Assembly: GCA_021018995.1 (NCBI GenBank)
Contig: CM037586.1
Span: forward strand, 2,764,328 to 2,828,327
Origin: Chloranthus sessilifolius
Lineage: Eukaryota > Streptophyta > Magnoliopsida > Chloranthales > Chloranthaceae
DNA: 64,000 bases
Reading direction: 5' to 3'
Of the stretch, positions 46,760-57,849 are shown piece after piece. The position numbers were made by a program, and so were the translations under genes. The notes under the pieces are model-generated. The model searched no databases. It was not told the origin of the DNA and saw only the letters and a program-made list of their open reading frames with translations. Position 1 is the stretch's first letter. Each line of letters begins with the position of its first letter.

Positions 46760-49205
46760 TACAAAACATGTAAATCAGTAACAACTTTCTCAAAGAGGAA
46801 AAGTCCTGTAACAAACATAAAGTTTTATGCGTTTCGATCCCTTACTAGTGCAGGTAAATATAATTTCTATATTGGTAAATCAACAGAAGTTGATGGCTCT
46901 AGCAAAAGTAGTTTGTGTTTCACTATATCAACACAGGGTAATGCATAGTGACTTTTGGTCGGACTGTAAAGAGTACAAAGCAACTACAGAAACAATAAGA
47001 TGAGCAATTAGTAAACACGAAATTAATCAATATTTCGAGTAACAGGCTCATATGAGTCTTCTATAAAAAAGTAGATGCAAAAGTCTCATATAAGACTGAT
47101 ATGAGTCTGATAAAAGTATGATATGAATCTTCTATTCTATAGGCCACAATTGTGCAATCTGATGAGTCCTATATGACAGCGGGCTAGAGATGTCTGACAA
47201 AAATGGAAGACGAACTAGAGATGTCTTAAAGAAACAACGGGCTAACCAATGGACATTACAGTCTTATAAAAGACTGATCAAGTCTTAAAGAAATAACAGG
47301 CTAACAAATAGAAATTATGGTCTTATAAAAACTGATCATGATTTAAAAGAGCATGATCTACCTAATAAAATCTTAATCTATAATGGAAGCATGCAATACA
47401 GATAAATCGCCATGTAATAATAGACTGACAAAGACTTGATAAAAAAATTTATAGTTTTTTACAAATAAATAAAAATCATAAGCCGGGCTCCTAAATATTT
47501 GAGTTTTATATGTACAAAACTATAAAAGAACTAAAAAAACTTATTTTTCTCTAGATGTTTACATTTTCAGAAGATTAAATAACATATTTTCATTAGAACA
47601 AACCAAAATCAAAAGTTTAATCCCAAATATTAGTTGCACGCATATAAAATTAGAAAATGATAAAATATTTTTTTATATAATTTTTGTATTTTCAAAAGAT
47701 TAAATTTCACATTCTCATCCAAACAAGTAAAAATCAAAAGCCTAAACCCTAAATATTAGAGTTTTACATGTGCGGCAAAAATATACAGGTCGTCACCTAA
47801 GATTTAGGGTTTTGATTAGTCGAAAATAAATAAAAATTTAAAGTCGCGGGCTAACAAAAGGACATTACTATCTTATTAAAGATTGATCATGACTTAAAAA
47901 GAGCATGATCTATCTAATGGAAGCATGTAATACAGATAAATTATCATGTAAGAGTAGACTGGTCGTGACTTGATAATGATTTTTATAATTTTTTTACAAA
48001 CAAACAAAAATCACAAGCCTGAACTGTAAAAATTAGAGTTTTACACATACAAAACTAGAAAATGATAATAAAAAAAATTATCTGGATTTTTGTATTTTCG
48101 AAATATTAAATATCACATTTTCATTCAAACAAATAAAAATCAAAGCCTAAGCCCTAAAGATTAGGGTTTTACATATGTAAAAAATATATACAAGTAGTCA
48201 CATAGGATTTAGAATTTTAATTAGTTGAAAATAAACATATACTAAAAGTCATGGGCTAACAAATGGATATTACAGTCTTATAAAAGACTGATCATGACTT
48301 ATAAAAGACTGTTCATGCTTGATAAAGATTTTTATATTTTTATATTTTTTTCACAAACAAACAAAAATCATAAGCCTGAACCCCAAAAATTATGGATTTA
48401 CACATGCAAAACTAAAAAAATAATAATTTATTAACTAGATTTTTTTAGTTTTCGAAAGATTAACAATCACATTTCTATTCATACAAACAAAAATAAAAAA
48501 TCTAAACCCTAAAAGTTAAGGTTTTACAAATGTAAAATATACATATAAGTCCAATGACGAATCTCCATAGTTCTAGGGGCTTAAACACTAACAACGAATC
48601 ATTAATACTTCTAAAGATTATATTTTTAGGGGGTTTTAAACCCTAAATATTGTGATTTTCTCTACAATTCATGGAATCGGCAATAAAGATGATGCGAGAA
48701 CCGATGACGGAGAAGAAGATGAGAGAGTAGATCATCTCAGTGACTTTCTCTGCAATACCTGGAACCAACAACATAGACGATGTGAGAATCGACAAGGAAA
48801 AGATGAGATAGTGGATCATCATTTGGCGAGCAACGAGAGCCACAGAGGAGAATATGAGAGAGTGTATCGTCGTTTGATGAGCGGCGAGAACTCGCGACGA
48901 AGACGATGGCAGGCGCAAAGGTTGATAAAGAAATGAAAGTTGTATGGAGGCTGGATTTTAAATGGCAAGAGTTTAATATACCTGAGGTGAAAGGAGGGGT
49001 ATTTTAGTACAATTACGTTGGAGTATTTTGATCCATTAAAGTTTAACTTAATGTATCAAAAAGACATGTGCAAACTTTTTGAAACCATTACAGGTAAATA
49101 TTAAAACAAAGTTTAGGGTCTAGACCCTCCTGAATCATTACGGCAAGTTGAGACCCCATTGGGTAAATTAGAAAGAGTTAAGACCCTTTTGGGAAATCCA
49201 CCCTT
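46760..49205. repeat. Right arm of the giant element (inverted)
   Basis: Reverse complement of one 1.85 kb unit (46760-48600), followed by the 0.6 kb terminal arm (48600-49205). For example, 'ctttctcaaagaggaaaagt' at 46795 is the complement of the sequence near 39000 and 40905. Divergence between arms is visible but moderate. Confidence 0.8.
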
Positions 49206-49905
49206 CTTGAGTTGGGATTTTTTTTTTTAATGATGATAAATATTCAGGTTTAAAAGCCAAAAACTGACCGAACCGATTGGAGTCGGGCTCGGGTTGTTTT
49301 TGGTTCGGGCAAACTTGAAACCGAAACAAATCAGGTCAGTTTCCATTTATCTTGAAAACCGACCTGACCCAACTCGATAACACCCCCTGGTATATATTAT
49401 GTGCATCTCTGGAGCCTTTGTTATGGATTCAATTCTTTTGGGGGATCTCCTTCTAGTAAGGATTCTAGTTCGTTGACCTCAAGTGGTCTGTGTACAATTT
49501 CCAGCCAATTGAACGAAGTGGATTAATAAAAACAAATGTATCATGTGGGAATTGTTAAAAATAGCCTAAAATTAAATCATGCCGATTAGTGTGTTACCCA
49601 TCGATCAGGATGGCTTAACTAGCTTAATCAGGAAGTATTCCTGGCGACATCTCGTTAAATGAATACCATTTTTAAAAGCTATTACATGTTAAAAGCATAG
49701 TGATAAATATCATTTTCGGCAATATTCCGGTACGCCATTTTAGTTCATTTAGGATAAATTTCAGAAAAAATTCAGAGTTTCCAAAACAATGGGAGTACAA
49801 AACTTATTTTTGCATTGATACATCCATGTATCCAACTCAACCAATTGGCAACAAGTAGAAGGCCCCAGATAGTTACAAGGGGAGAGACAACGCTATGATT
49901 TAGCC
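49206..49905. other. Mostly unassigned; MITE-like block at 49245-49395
   Basis: 49250-49395 is rich in 'aaccgaccgaaccga' / 'tcggttcggg' motifs, resembling small hAT-type elements and the block at 36285-36450. The remainder shows no feature. Confidence 0.35.
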
Positions 49906-50095
49906 CAAGGTATAAAAAATCGGCCGATACCGATACGTATCGGTATCCCATACCGATATCGCCGATACGTCTCGATTTTGATCAAGACATTTTTTTCTTA
50001 TTTTGTTTTTAACAAAGTTGACCCATACGTATCTGTATCGGCCGATACGTATTGGCCCGGACAAACCGGTACCCGATACCGATTTTAATACCTTG
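49906..50095. mobile_element. hAT-type MITE, 190 bp
   Basis: The left end is CAAGGTATAAAAAATCGGCC and the right end in reverse complement is CAAGGTATTAAAATCGG. The flanks ATTTAGCC (49898-49905) and ATTTATCC (50096-50103) match 7 of 8. The interior is nearly all 'ccgatacgtatcgg' palindromes. Confidence 0.85.
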
Positions 50096-50190
50096 ATTTA
50101 TCCAATGTGAGACTAAACTTCAACAATACCAAATAAGAAAAGGTAAAATTACAACAAAAGAATAAAAGTTGAATAAAAAAATATAAAAAT

Positions 50191-50346
50191 GGGGCTATGT
50201 TCAGGTCCAGCCTGCTTTATCCTACAATTCTCTCTCTTAGATAAAGGGAATCTTGGCTTTCACGACTTCACCTTCGTAGATTGAGGGGAAGGTGCAGAAA
50301 CCTTGTAACCCATTAGGGTTCAACCAATTGGACCTGAACAGAGCCC
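50191..50346. mobile_element. Short MITE, about 156 bp
   Basis: The left end GGGGCTATGTTCAGGTCCAG and the right end in reverse complement GGGCTCTGTTCAGGTCCAA form terminal inverted repeats of about 18 bp. No clear target duplication, so the superfamily is open. Confidence 0.55.
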
Positions 50347-51845
50347 AAAATTTTACATTTTGGCCTTATCCAAATGTATAAATATATGAAAAATAAAACA
50401 TTCATACTATTATATATAAAAAAAAAGATGCCAAAATAAAAAAATTAGAGAGCACTAGGATATGCAAAACAAGCCCAAAGAGAACATTTATAAATCATTT
50501 TTCAAAAAATAAAGAACATTTATAAATCGCAATTGGAAAAAGAAACAGAAGAAAAAAAAAAATTCATCATCTATCATTTTATGTTTAATTTTTAGACAGT
50601 GCTAATGCAGCAATGGAGCTACAGCTTGCAAATAAGATTTATACCATGACACATGGTCTAAAACGAAAAATTTTATGGCTACAGTACAAATCTCGTGTGC
50701 AAGTTGTAACTCCCATGCAACAATCAAGGCTGTAAGGAATCTCGTGTGCAATTTTAGCTCCCATGAAATAATCAAGGCAGAGGGTTTAACCTAGGATAAT
50801 ATCATCCAATCCAACCCGACTTGACCCAACTCTTTACCTTCTATTGTAACCTAAGTTTGCCCAACCTGAACCGAGTTTTGCTAATCAGGCTGGGTCGGGT
50901 TTCAGATTCGGTCGAGTTTGGGTTGAGGATTTAATAGTTGGGTTGGCCCTAACCAGCCAGAACCCGACCCTACATATCTTCAACCGTACCTAAAGATGAG
51001 CACCGACTATTGGGCTGCCATGCTCGTCAGGGTCCGGTCCGGTCTGGCCTGTATTTGCATCTCTAATTGGGGAACAAAACTATAACACACAAAGCATAAT
51101 ACTCCTTATTTTAGAGGGGCATTCAATCGGGCATTATCAACACTAAGAATCACATCCATTCATTTCCATCTCCAATCGTGTAATTACAACTTAACAACTT
51201 CTCTTGTTTAATGTCTTCCAGAAGAAACTTAAAATGCAATACAAGAATCAAACACACAACAAAGATCACAAAAAGATATGAAACAGATTATTTCAATCAT
51301 CAATAGAAAAAGCCATTACCAAGTGCCGGTCCTGTATTGCGGGGTGCTGGCGAGGTCGATGGGATACGTTCCTAACCATCTATGAATAAAGTGGCTGCTC
51401 TCCCGCCTCGAATCTGTGTTCTCACGCTTGACAGCTCAAGCCTTTTTCACACCAAGCAACGGCCCCAACCACCAATCAGTAAATGAAAAGATATATACGA
51501 CAGTGCTAAAAGCACGACCATAATGTGCTGACTTTTCTTTTATAAAGGGGTGGAGCCCACCACCGGTAGGACCATTGGAAGTTTCACTGGTTGGTGCATG
51601 CAAAAGGTCAACTTACAAAAACTGAAGAACCCCTTTGCTCTATTTTCTTGAAACTCATAAAGCCTTCAGTTCTTGTCAGCTAAAACTCCCAAATGAACCT
51701 TTTTTTAATAGATTAAAAAACTCCCAAATGAATTTTGGCTTTAGAAATCAAACTCTCATTCACCACCCGGGACACTGTCCCATCCAACTGCCTACGAATT
51801 CAATGCTAAGAAAACAATCACTTTTTTCGGCCAAAAATCCAACTC
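50347..51845. other. Intergenic region 3' of the KUP gene
   Basis: 50800-51070 is rich in 'cgggtcgggtt' type motifs, probably another small decayed element. 51300-51640 would be the 3' untranslated or downstream region of the KUP gene on the minus strand. I see no further coding exon. Confidence 0.4.
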
Positions 51846-52386
51846 TCATACCATGTAAGTCATGCTCACCTGCATCAAATTTGTGTGCGGCACGCTCAAA
51901 TTTGCAATCCCCCTCCTGCAATTCTTTCTCAAAAACGAGTAAAAATAGTTGATCACAAGTTTCTTGAAAAACCATGAATCCTTCCTTGCCCTGATATCCC
52001 CATGCCCGAGGAGATATACCACACCAGACTCTTTGGCCTTGCGAAGAAACAACAGCTCCCTTTCGAGACTCGGCTCTGAATCTAACATTGCCCGATCAGT
52101 TGAGGAAATATCAATAGTAGCCTCGTCTGAGGTGCTCACTTCCGAGATCGTTTTTCCATCACTTTTATAATCAGCCAAGAGCGGGATCCCCAGCGATTCT
52201 AAACTACCACTGGGAGCTATGCCAAGTGTCAAACCTGAGTCCTCATCTTCAGATTCTCTGTTGGTGTCGTCATCGCTCTCCAATGAGCGTTCTTGAGCCT
52301 CCCGACGGATGAACTTTTCAAGGCTCTCAATTAGAAGTTGCTCAAATGTCTGGTGGTTTTCTTTTCGTACGTCCTTGTAGCCGTAC
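51846..52386 (-). CDS. KUP: HAK/KUP/KT potassium transporter, last exon
   Basis: Read on the minus strand, the exon begins after an acceptor 'caatag' at 52387 and codes YGYKDVRKENHQTFEQLLIE, FIRREAQERSLESD, then an acidic serine-rich stretch. It ends with ELLFLRKAKESGVVYLLGHGD, ARKDSWFFKKLVINYFY and NLSVPHTNLMQVSMTYMV before TGA. These are signature blocks of the cytosolic C-terminal tail of plant HAK/KUP K+ transporters (plasma-membrane or endomembrane K+ uptake). The resemblance looks closest to the KUP5/7/12-type subgroup. No stop or frameshift interrupts the roughly 179 codons. The exon joins the 58383 exon in phase 2. Family is certain; subgroup is inferred. Confidence 0.93.
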
Positions 52387-53176
52387 CTATTGTTGAGATC
52401 ATAAAAATTCAGTTGGCAAAGGTTAGATTGATTTGCAATTCTTACTGCAACATATTAATCTGGAAAGAATTTACCTACTAGTTTAAAGCCACACTTATCA
52501 TATTTTAAAAATTAAATGCAAATTAGACATTCAGGAAAAATAATGTAATTCTAGTGGACAATGATGTGGAGTAAAAGTGGGAGTTCATGGCCCTAATAGC
52601 GTGTGACTGCCCCAATCTTATGCCAAGTGTCATATAGTTTTTAGCACTCCACTTCATCAAAGTAGTAGAGCTAAAATTGGAACCTGCCATAGAAGCAAAA
52701 GATCATACTAGATCATACTCATTAGATAATTTTAACTATCCGATGTATATGCTCTAATATGGACGGTTGTGCATATTTTTTCAATGGTTGATATTAAATT
52801 TCACCAATCGGATGGTCCCCAAGCTCTTATAGGCTTGATTTTTTAGCAGAGACATGTTCCAGCGATGGGCTGCTGGTTGGACTGCTTGGATTGACCGAAG
52901 ATGTGTAACACATTGCATAAAAGTGAGCTGTAGCTTGGTCTGCAGTCAACCAAGTAGAACTTAGTTATATACACGCCCATGGGAAATGATAAAATAGCTT
53001 CTGCCTGAGCCTAAACCTGCATTCTCAGAGTCGCTGCACTACTTGTAATAGATCCTGCATATTTCAACCATTTATGTTGTATCAAGGTTTCAAAAACTAA
53101 GGCACTCAATGAATCATATTTTTCCTTATTTTCATTTAAATCAGGGAAGCTTGAAAACCTTCCCATCATATTTGAA

Positions 53177-53293
53177 AGAGCTAGTTGACGGGGACGTTGA
53201 CATCGTGGATATAGGCTATAGACCATATCGTGTGTACCGGCGTCAGAAGAAGTGGAATGGAAATCAGAACCAGGCCTAAAGGAGCAAAATTAG
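53177..53293 (+). mobile_element. Gypsy internal 3' end upstream of LTR-A
   Basis: It reads DIVDIGYRPYRVYRRQKKW and then NGNQNQA before a stop, matching the C-terminus of the complete copy at 56560-56651. A second LTR unit should not be preceded by internal sequence in a simple insertion. This remnant therefore shows an internal-LTR-internal-LTR order, as left by unequal recombination or a tandem insertion. Confidence 0.8.
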
Positions 53294-54233
53294 TGTATTG
53301 GAGCAATGCCCAGTCGATCGATCGACCATTAAATCGATCGATTCAAATTCGAAAAACTGAAAGTTGCTACTGTAACTCGATTAATCGAGCTACAGTGCTA
53401 CAGTAACTCGATTGATCGAGCTACAGTGCAAATTTTGAAGGAATTTAAGTTTTGAGGTCATACTTGTCTTTTTTTTAATATTTGTTTTAGGGTTTTCTTT
53501 TATTTTAGAGGCTTCTAATATAAGGTCTTTTAATAAACAATGTAATTAGTTTTGATTACTGACTGAAAAGAGCTTTTGCTTGTGTGCTTGAGATGAACCT
53601 CTTCCATAAAGAGTAAATCTTCACTTCCCGAGAAGGGTTTGGTGTAAAACCAAGGGTGTGAAGCCCGAAATCTATCTTTTATCTATCTTTTTATCTTCTT
53701 TTTATTTTCTTTCTCTGCTTTGTTTGATCCCATAAACCTTAAATTTAGTCGTTACCTTTTCCAAAATCCCCAAAACCATAAACCCTAGCACCCATCAGAG
53801 TCATTGATTCGCACCAATCTCATAAATCTTAAATTCAGTCATCCAGCCAAAAATACCCCGAAATTCATAAACCCTAGATCCCATCAAAACCATCGAATTG
53901 ATCTGATTCGAACCCTATATCACATCCGAGCTATTAAACCAACCCGAATTAGTACCCCTTAGAGGACTCGTGATTCCATCATTGAATCCCGAGCAGCGCC
54001 CTAATATGGAAAAGCTAGAGTTCTACCTCTAGGATCGATCTACACCGCAAGACTAACGGATCTAGAGTACAGACCAGACCCTCCTCGAATCAAGCACGAT
54101 TCTCCAATGGAAAACTACGAAACCCTAAGGTATTCGCGTTATTTTCAGATTCATTGTTCAAATTAGTTTAGTTTAATTCCGGCAATTAATTCAATCATAG
54201 CATTCATGCAGTTTACGGTCTTGTCCCGCATCA
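53294..54233 (+). repeat. Gypsy LTR-A (940 bp)
   Basis: It starts TGTATTGGAGCAATGCC and ends TTGTCCCGCATCA. The U3 part has two units of 'actcgatt.atcgagctacag' plus runs of 'tcgatcgatcga'. It is roughly 90 percent similar to LTR-B by eye. The TATA-like site seen in LTR-B is altered here (ctaatataagg). Confidence 0.88.
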
Positions 54234-54237
54234 GTTT

Positions 54238-54250
54238 TGGTATCAAAGTC
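54238..54250 (+). promoter_or_regulatory. Gypsy primer-binding site, mutated
   Basis: TGGTATCAAAGTC lies four bases after LTR-A. It differs from the usual TGGTATCAGAGCC by G-to-A and C-to-T-type changes. Confidence 0.8.
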
Positions 54251-55365
54251 ATAGTTTCTAGGCTAGGGCATATTTGCATGTCATTTTAATTTCAGTAAAT
54301 TTTATGTTCATCAAATGTGCACGTCCTGTGTTCAACAAAAGTCCTTATTCATTTTGGTTCACATGTGTATGTCATTTCGATGTCATTTGATTTTATGGCA
54401 TGTGTTTCTTCAATTGTGTGCACATCATGTGTTTGTTAAAATTCATCAACTGTTGTGTGGTCCATAGGATTGTGTCTAAATTGTATTTGTATCAAGCATC
54501 ATGTATGAGTCACTTACACGTCACCATGAATTCCTTATCCATCATGAAAGGGTGCTAGCCGAATGAGGGAACCACTATACTCCAAATTTTTGGCAAAGTC
54601 CCAAAATTCGTGATGAGATTAGAGTTCGAGGATATCCTCATCATCGTGAACCTGAGTACGACCATGCCGAGAAGTTTTTAAAATCTATTCAGAATGAGTT
54701 CCCAAATTTTGAGGGTACGACAAACCATAAAACCTTCGTCGAGTGATTGTCTAGTGCAGAGGAGTATTTTGATTAGTATGGCTTACCGAATGAGTACAAA
54801 ATTAGGCTAGCAAAAACCAAGTTGGAAGATAATGCCAAAACTTTTTGGACTCTCATAGAGCACCGTACTAAATCTCTTCGGAGTAAACTCTCCGCATGGG
54901 AGAACATGAAGGTGAACCTTATAAAAAAGTATATTCCTGTAACACACCGTCACCTTCTACGGTTTTTGAAAACCAAGACAGACAAGTGTCCTGATTGTTC
55001 CAAGTGTCACGGATTTGGACACTTTGTTTATCAATGCACTGCAGAATTTTCCACTCCGAATTTATTGATTAAAATGGAGGTTCTAAGGAGCAGAAAAATT
55101 TGACAGTAGAAGAGGAAATAGAAGAAGCTGAAGAAAGTTTAGCTTGTGTTAAAGAGGCTTCTATTTCCCTTGTGAGTAGTGATGTTGAGTCGCCCACACG
55201 TGAGTCAACCGAATCACCCACGCAAGAATCTACCGAGTCACATACGCACGATTTGTTGGTGGTCGTAGAACCCATTGTGCACGAGCCCTTGTTGGTGGTA
55301 AAGTCGAGTGCACTTGAATCTTTGGTTTTGATTGACACGAGCGCACATGAGTTAATCAAGCCAAG

Positions 55366-55582
55366 CATGGGTCAAAATATCGGGTTACCGATACGTATCG
55401 TCCGAGCTCCAAAACGATACGTATCGGACGATACATATCGGTACCGGTTGGTATCGGACGATACATTGAATGTATCGTTCGATACATTCAACTATATTGA
55501 ATGTATTCAATGTATCGTTCGATACCAATACCGATACGTATCGTCCGATACGTATCGGTATCGGCCGAAATTTTGATCCATG
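55366..55582. mobile_element. hAT-type MITE inside the gypsy element, 217 bp
   Basis: The ends are CATGGGTCAAAATATCGGG and, in reverse complement, CATGGATCAAAATTTCGGCC. The exact 8-bp duplication AAGCCAAG is at 55358-55365 and 55583-55590. The opposite-strand gypsy copy (63170 region) lacks the insert, giving an empty site. The interior is a near-perfect palindrome of 'cgatacgtatcg' units. Confidence 0.93.
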
Positions 55583-56665
55583 AAGCCAAGTGTACATGAG
55601 TCATTAATGTCACTTGATTCGATCACACATGGGTCACTAGTGTTGGTAGAGTTCACTACACATGAGTCACTAGTGTTGATAGAGGCCACTGCATGTGAGT
55701 CGTTAGCGTCGCATGCACATTAGTATTGAGTTCACGTACACGCATACACATCATAGTCTCGAGTCGCATACCGCTTCACATTCTGAGTCTTATGGTGAGT
55801 CAACTTTTGAGTCTCATTCCGCATTGCATGTCGAAATTAAGCTTAAAATTAATTTATGCAATGAAACTCTCAAAGTATCGATACAGTCACCTAAGGCATT
55901 TATGGATTTCCAATTAATTGATCATGCCATGGTTCGGATTGGACCTGAACGATTCACATCAGGAGTCGCAAGGAAGCTCCAGGCCCACAGCACTAGACCT
56001 TTTGGACCTATGGCAAGGAGTGGTCCTAGTGTGTGCATTCTTGAGCTCCCTCCAGATACAAGGATTAGTTCAACGTTCAATGTGGAGGACTTAGTTCCTT
56101 CTCTAGGCTCAACCCTACGACCCTGCAATCCTTTCCAAACGCCCCCTCTTCACGATCTCGTCCCAACTTTACAGCCGATACCCCTTCCCTACCCAAGCAG
56201 GCAGAGGAAATAAGTAATTCGGGACATTTGGGATGATTTTGTGGCATTCACTTGCGACAAAGAGTTTCTAGTTTATGAGATGCAGAGGGTAGATAAGTCG
56301 ACTATCGAGAGTGCATGGGCCAATCATGAGAGGGCTCATTACTTACGTTCTTGTATTCCCGGTCTATATCGCAATCACACGTCATCAGGGATGAATTCCT
56401 TCGGGCCCAAGAGAATTGATGAGAAGCTTCAAAAATATTTGATAGAGTGGGTTGGCAAGCCGGGTTTCGAGGAATTTCAACGTTCGAGTCCAAATACACT
56501 TGATCCGTACTACATGAGTGTTTCATCGGGAATGAAACATTTTCGGTCTGGGAGAATTGATGGCGACGGTGACATCGTGGACATGGGCTATGGACCATAT
56601 CGTGTGTACCGGCGTCGAAAGAAGTGGAATGGAAATCAGAATCAAGCTTAAAGGAGCAGAATTAG

Positions 56666-57578
56666 TGTATTGGAGCAATGCCTAGTCGATCAATCAACCA
56701 CTAAATCGATCGATCAATTCAAATTCGAAAAACTGAAAGATGCTACAATAACTCGATTAATTGAGCTATAGTGCTACAGTAACTCGATTGATCGAGCTAT
56801 AGTGCTACAACAACTCGATTGATCAAGCTACAGTGCTAATTTTGGAGGAATTTAAGTTTTGAGGGCATACTTATCTTTTTTTTAGTTTGTTTTAGGATTT
56901 TCTTCTGTTTTAGAGGCCTCCTATATAAAGCCTTTTAATAAACAATGTAATTAATTTTGATTATTGAATGAAAAGAATTTTTGCTTCTATGCTGGAGATG
57001 AGCCTCCACAAAGAGTGAATCTTCGCTTCTCGAGAAAGATTTGGTGTGAAGCCCAATATTTATCTTCTATCTCTTTATCTTTTTTTTATTTTCGTTCTCT
57101 GCTTCGTTTGATCCCATAAACCTTAAATTCAGTCATTACTTTTTCCAAAAAACCATAAACCTTAACACCCATCAGAGCCATTGATTCGAACCAATCTCAT
57201 AAATCCTAAATTCAGTCATCCAGCTAGAAATATTCCGAAATTCATAAACCCTAGATCCCATCAGAACCATCAAATCGAACTGATTTGAACCCTATAGCAC
57301 ATCCGTGAGGACTCGTGATTCCATCATTGAATCCTGAGCGGCGCCGTAATCTGGAAAAGTTAGAGTTCTACCTCTAAAATCGATCTGCACCGCAAGGCTA
57401 ACGGATCTAGCGCACGGAGTGGACCCTACTCAAATCAAGTGCGATTCTCCAATGGAAAATTACGAAACCCTAAGGTATTCGTGTTATTTTCATATTCATT
57501 GTTCAAATTAGTTTACTATAATTCCATCAATTAATTAAATCATAACATTCATGTAGTTTAGGGTCTTGTCCTGCATCA
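56666..57578 (+). repeat. Gypsy LTR-B (913 bp)
   Basis: It starts TGTATTGGAGCAATGCC, preceded by the purine-rich 'aaaggagcagaattag', and ends TTGTCCTGCATCA. It carries three units of the 'actcgattgatcgagctatag' palindrome against two in LTR-A, and an intact TATA site 'ctatataaag' at 56931-56940. The bases after it (ctggtatatc) look faintly like another primer site. Confidence 0.88.
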
Positions 57579-57630
57579 CTGGTATATCGTAATCGATTCA
57601 TTCCCAAGAAAGATTGAGAAAGGGTCAGTT

Positions 57631-57849
57631 TGATGCAAATACCGTGATCTAAAGATTTGTGTTGTCGAAGATTACCATGTGATTCAAAGTGGTCAAATGC
57701 CTTTAAAATGAACAGCTAAAATTGATTTTGGAGATTTTCATGGTACAATTCATTTTAAAGGCAATTGGCCACTTCGAATCACACGATTGAGATGTTTCTT
57801 CAATGCAATCTTCGACCCACTAGATCTTTGTATCATGTCCTTTGCATCA
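57631..57849. mobile_element. Palindromic MITE, about 219 bp
   Basis: The left end TGATGCAAATACCGTGATC pairs with the right end in reverse complement TGATGCAAAGGACATGATAC. Complementarity continues inward ('gattcaaagtgg' with 'gattcgaagtgg', 'cctttaaaatgaa' on both sides). No target duplication recognised. Confidence 0.7.

Larger units (their letters stand above)
36560..49205. mobile_element. Giant foldback/Mutator-like element, about 12.6 kb
   Basis: The outer 0.6 kb at 36560-37190 is complementary to 48600-49205 (both ends carry 'agggtct' and 'caatggggtct' blocks, then 'tgccatttaaaatcca'). Inside lie 1.85 kb units: two in tandem on the left (37208-39048 and 39049-40950) and one inverted on the right (46760-48600). 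The centre holds a spacer with a possible Ulp1-like fragment, a nested 2.9 kb solo LTR and a 144-bp satellite. No transposase frame survives. The symmetry suggests a non-autonomous long-TIR DNA transposon. I could not find a convincing target duplication, so the outer ends are approximate. Confidence 0.65.
54234..56665 (+). mobile_element. Reduced Ty3/gypsy internal region (copy B)
   Basis: Gag (about 54640-55065): NEFPNFEGTT, NEYKIRLAKTKLEDNAKTFW and WENMKVNLIKKYIPVTHRHL, then a CCHC zinc knuckle CSKCHGFGHFVYQC. Two tryptophan positions are stops here but tryptophan in the 63.6 kb copy. Next is a Ser/Thr/His/Glu-rich repeat spacer (55100-55700), broken by a MITE. Then comes the integrase C-terminus (55820-56110) with VRIGPERFTSGVARKLQ and STFNVEDLVPS, and a tail with KYLIEWVGKPGFEEF and PYRVYRRRKKW ending at 56651. 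Protease, RT, RNase H and the integrase core are absent. Confidence 0.88.

Noticed and set aside
51946..52170. Plus-strand frame of 73 residues
   Set aside because: It lies antisense to the last KUP exon and has no similarity of its own.
55385..55689. Frames of repeated RYVSDDTYRY type
   Set aside because: They are created by the palindromic 'cgatacgtatcgg' units of the inserted MITE, not by the gypsy proteins.
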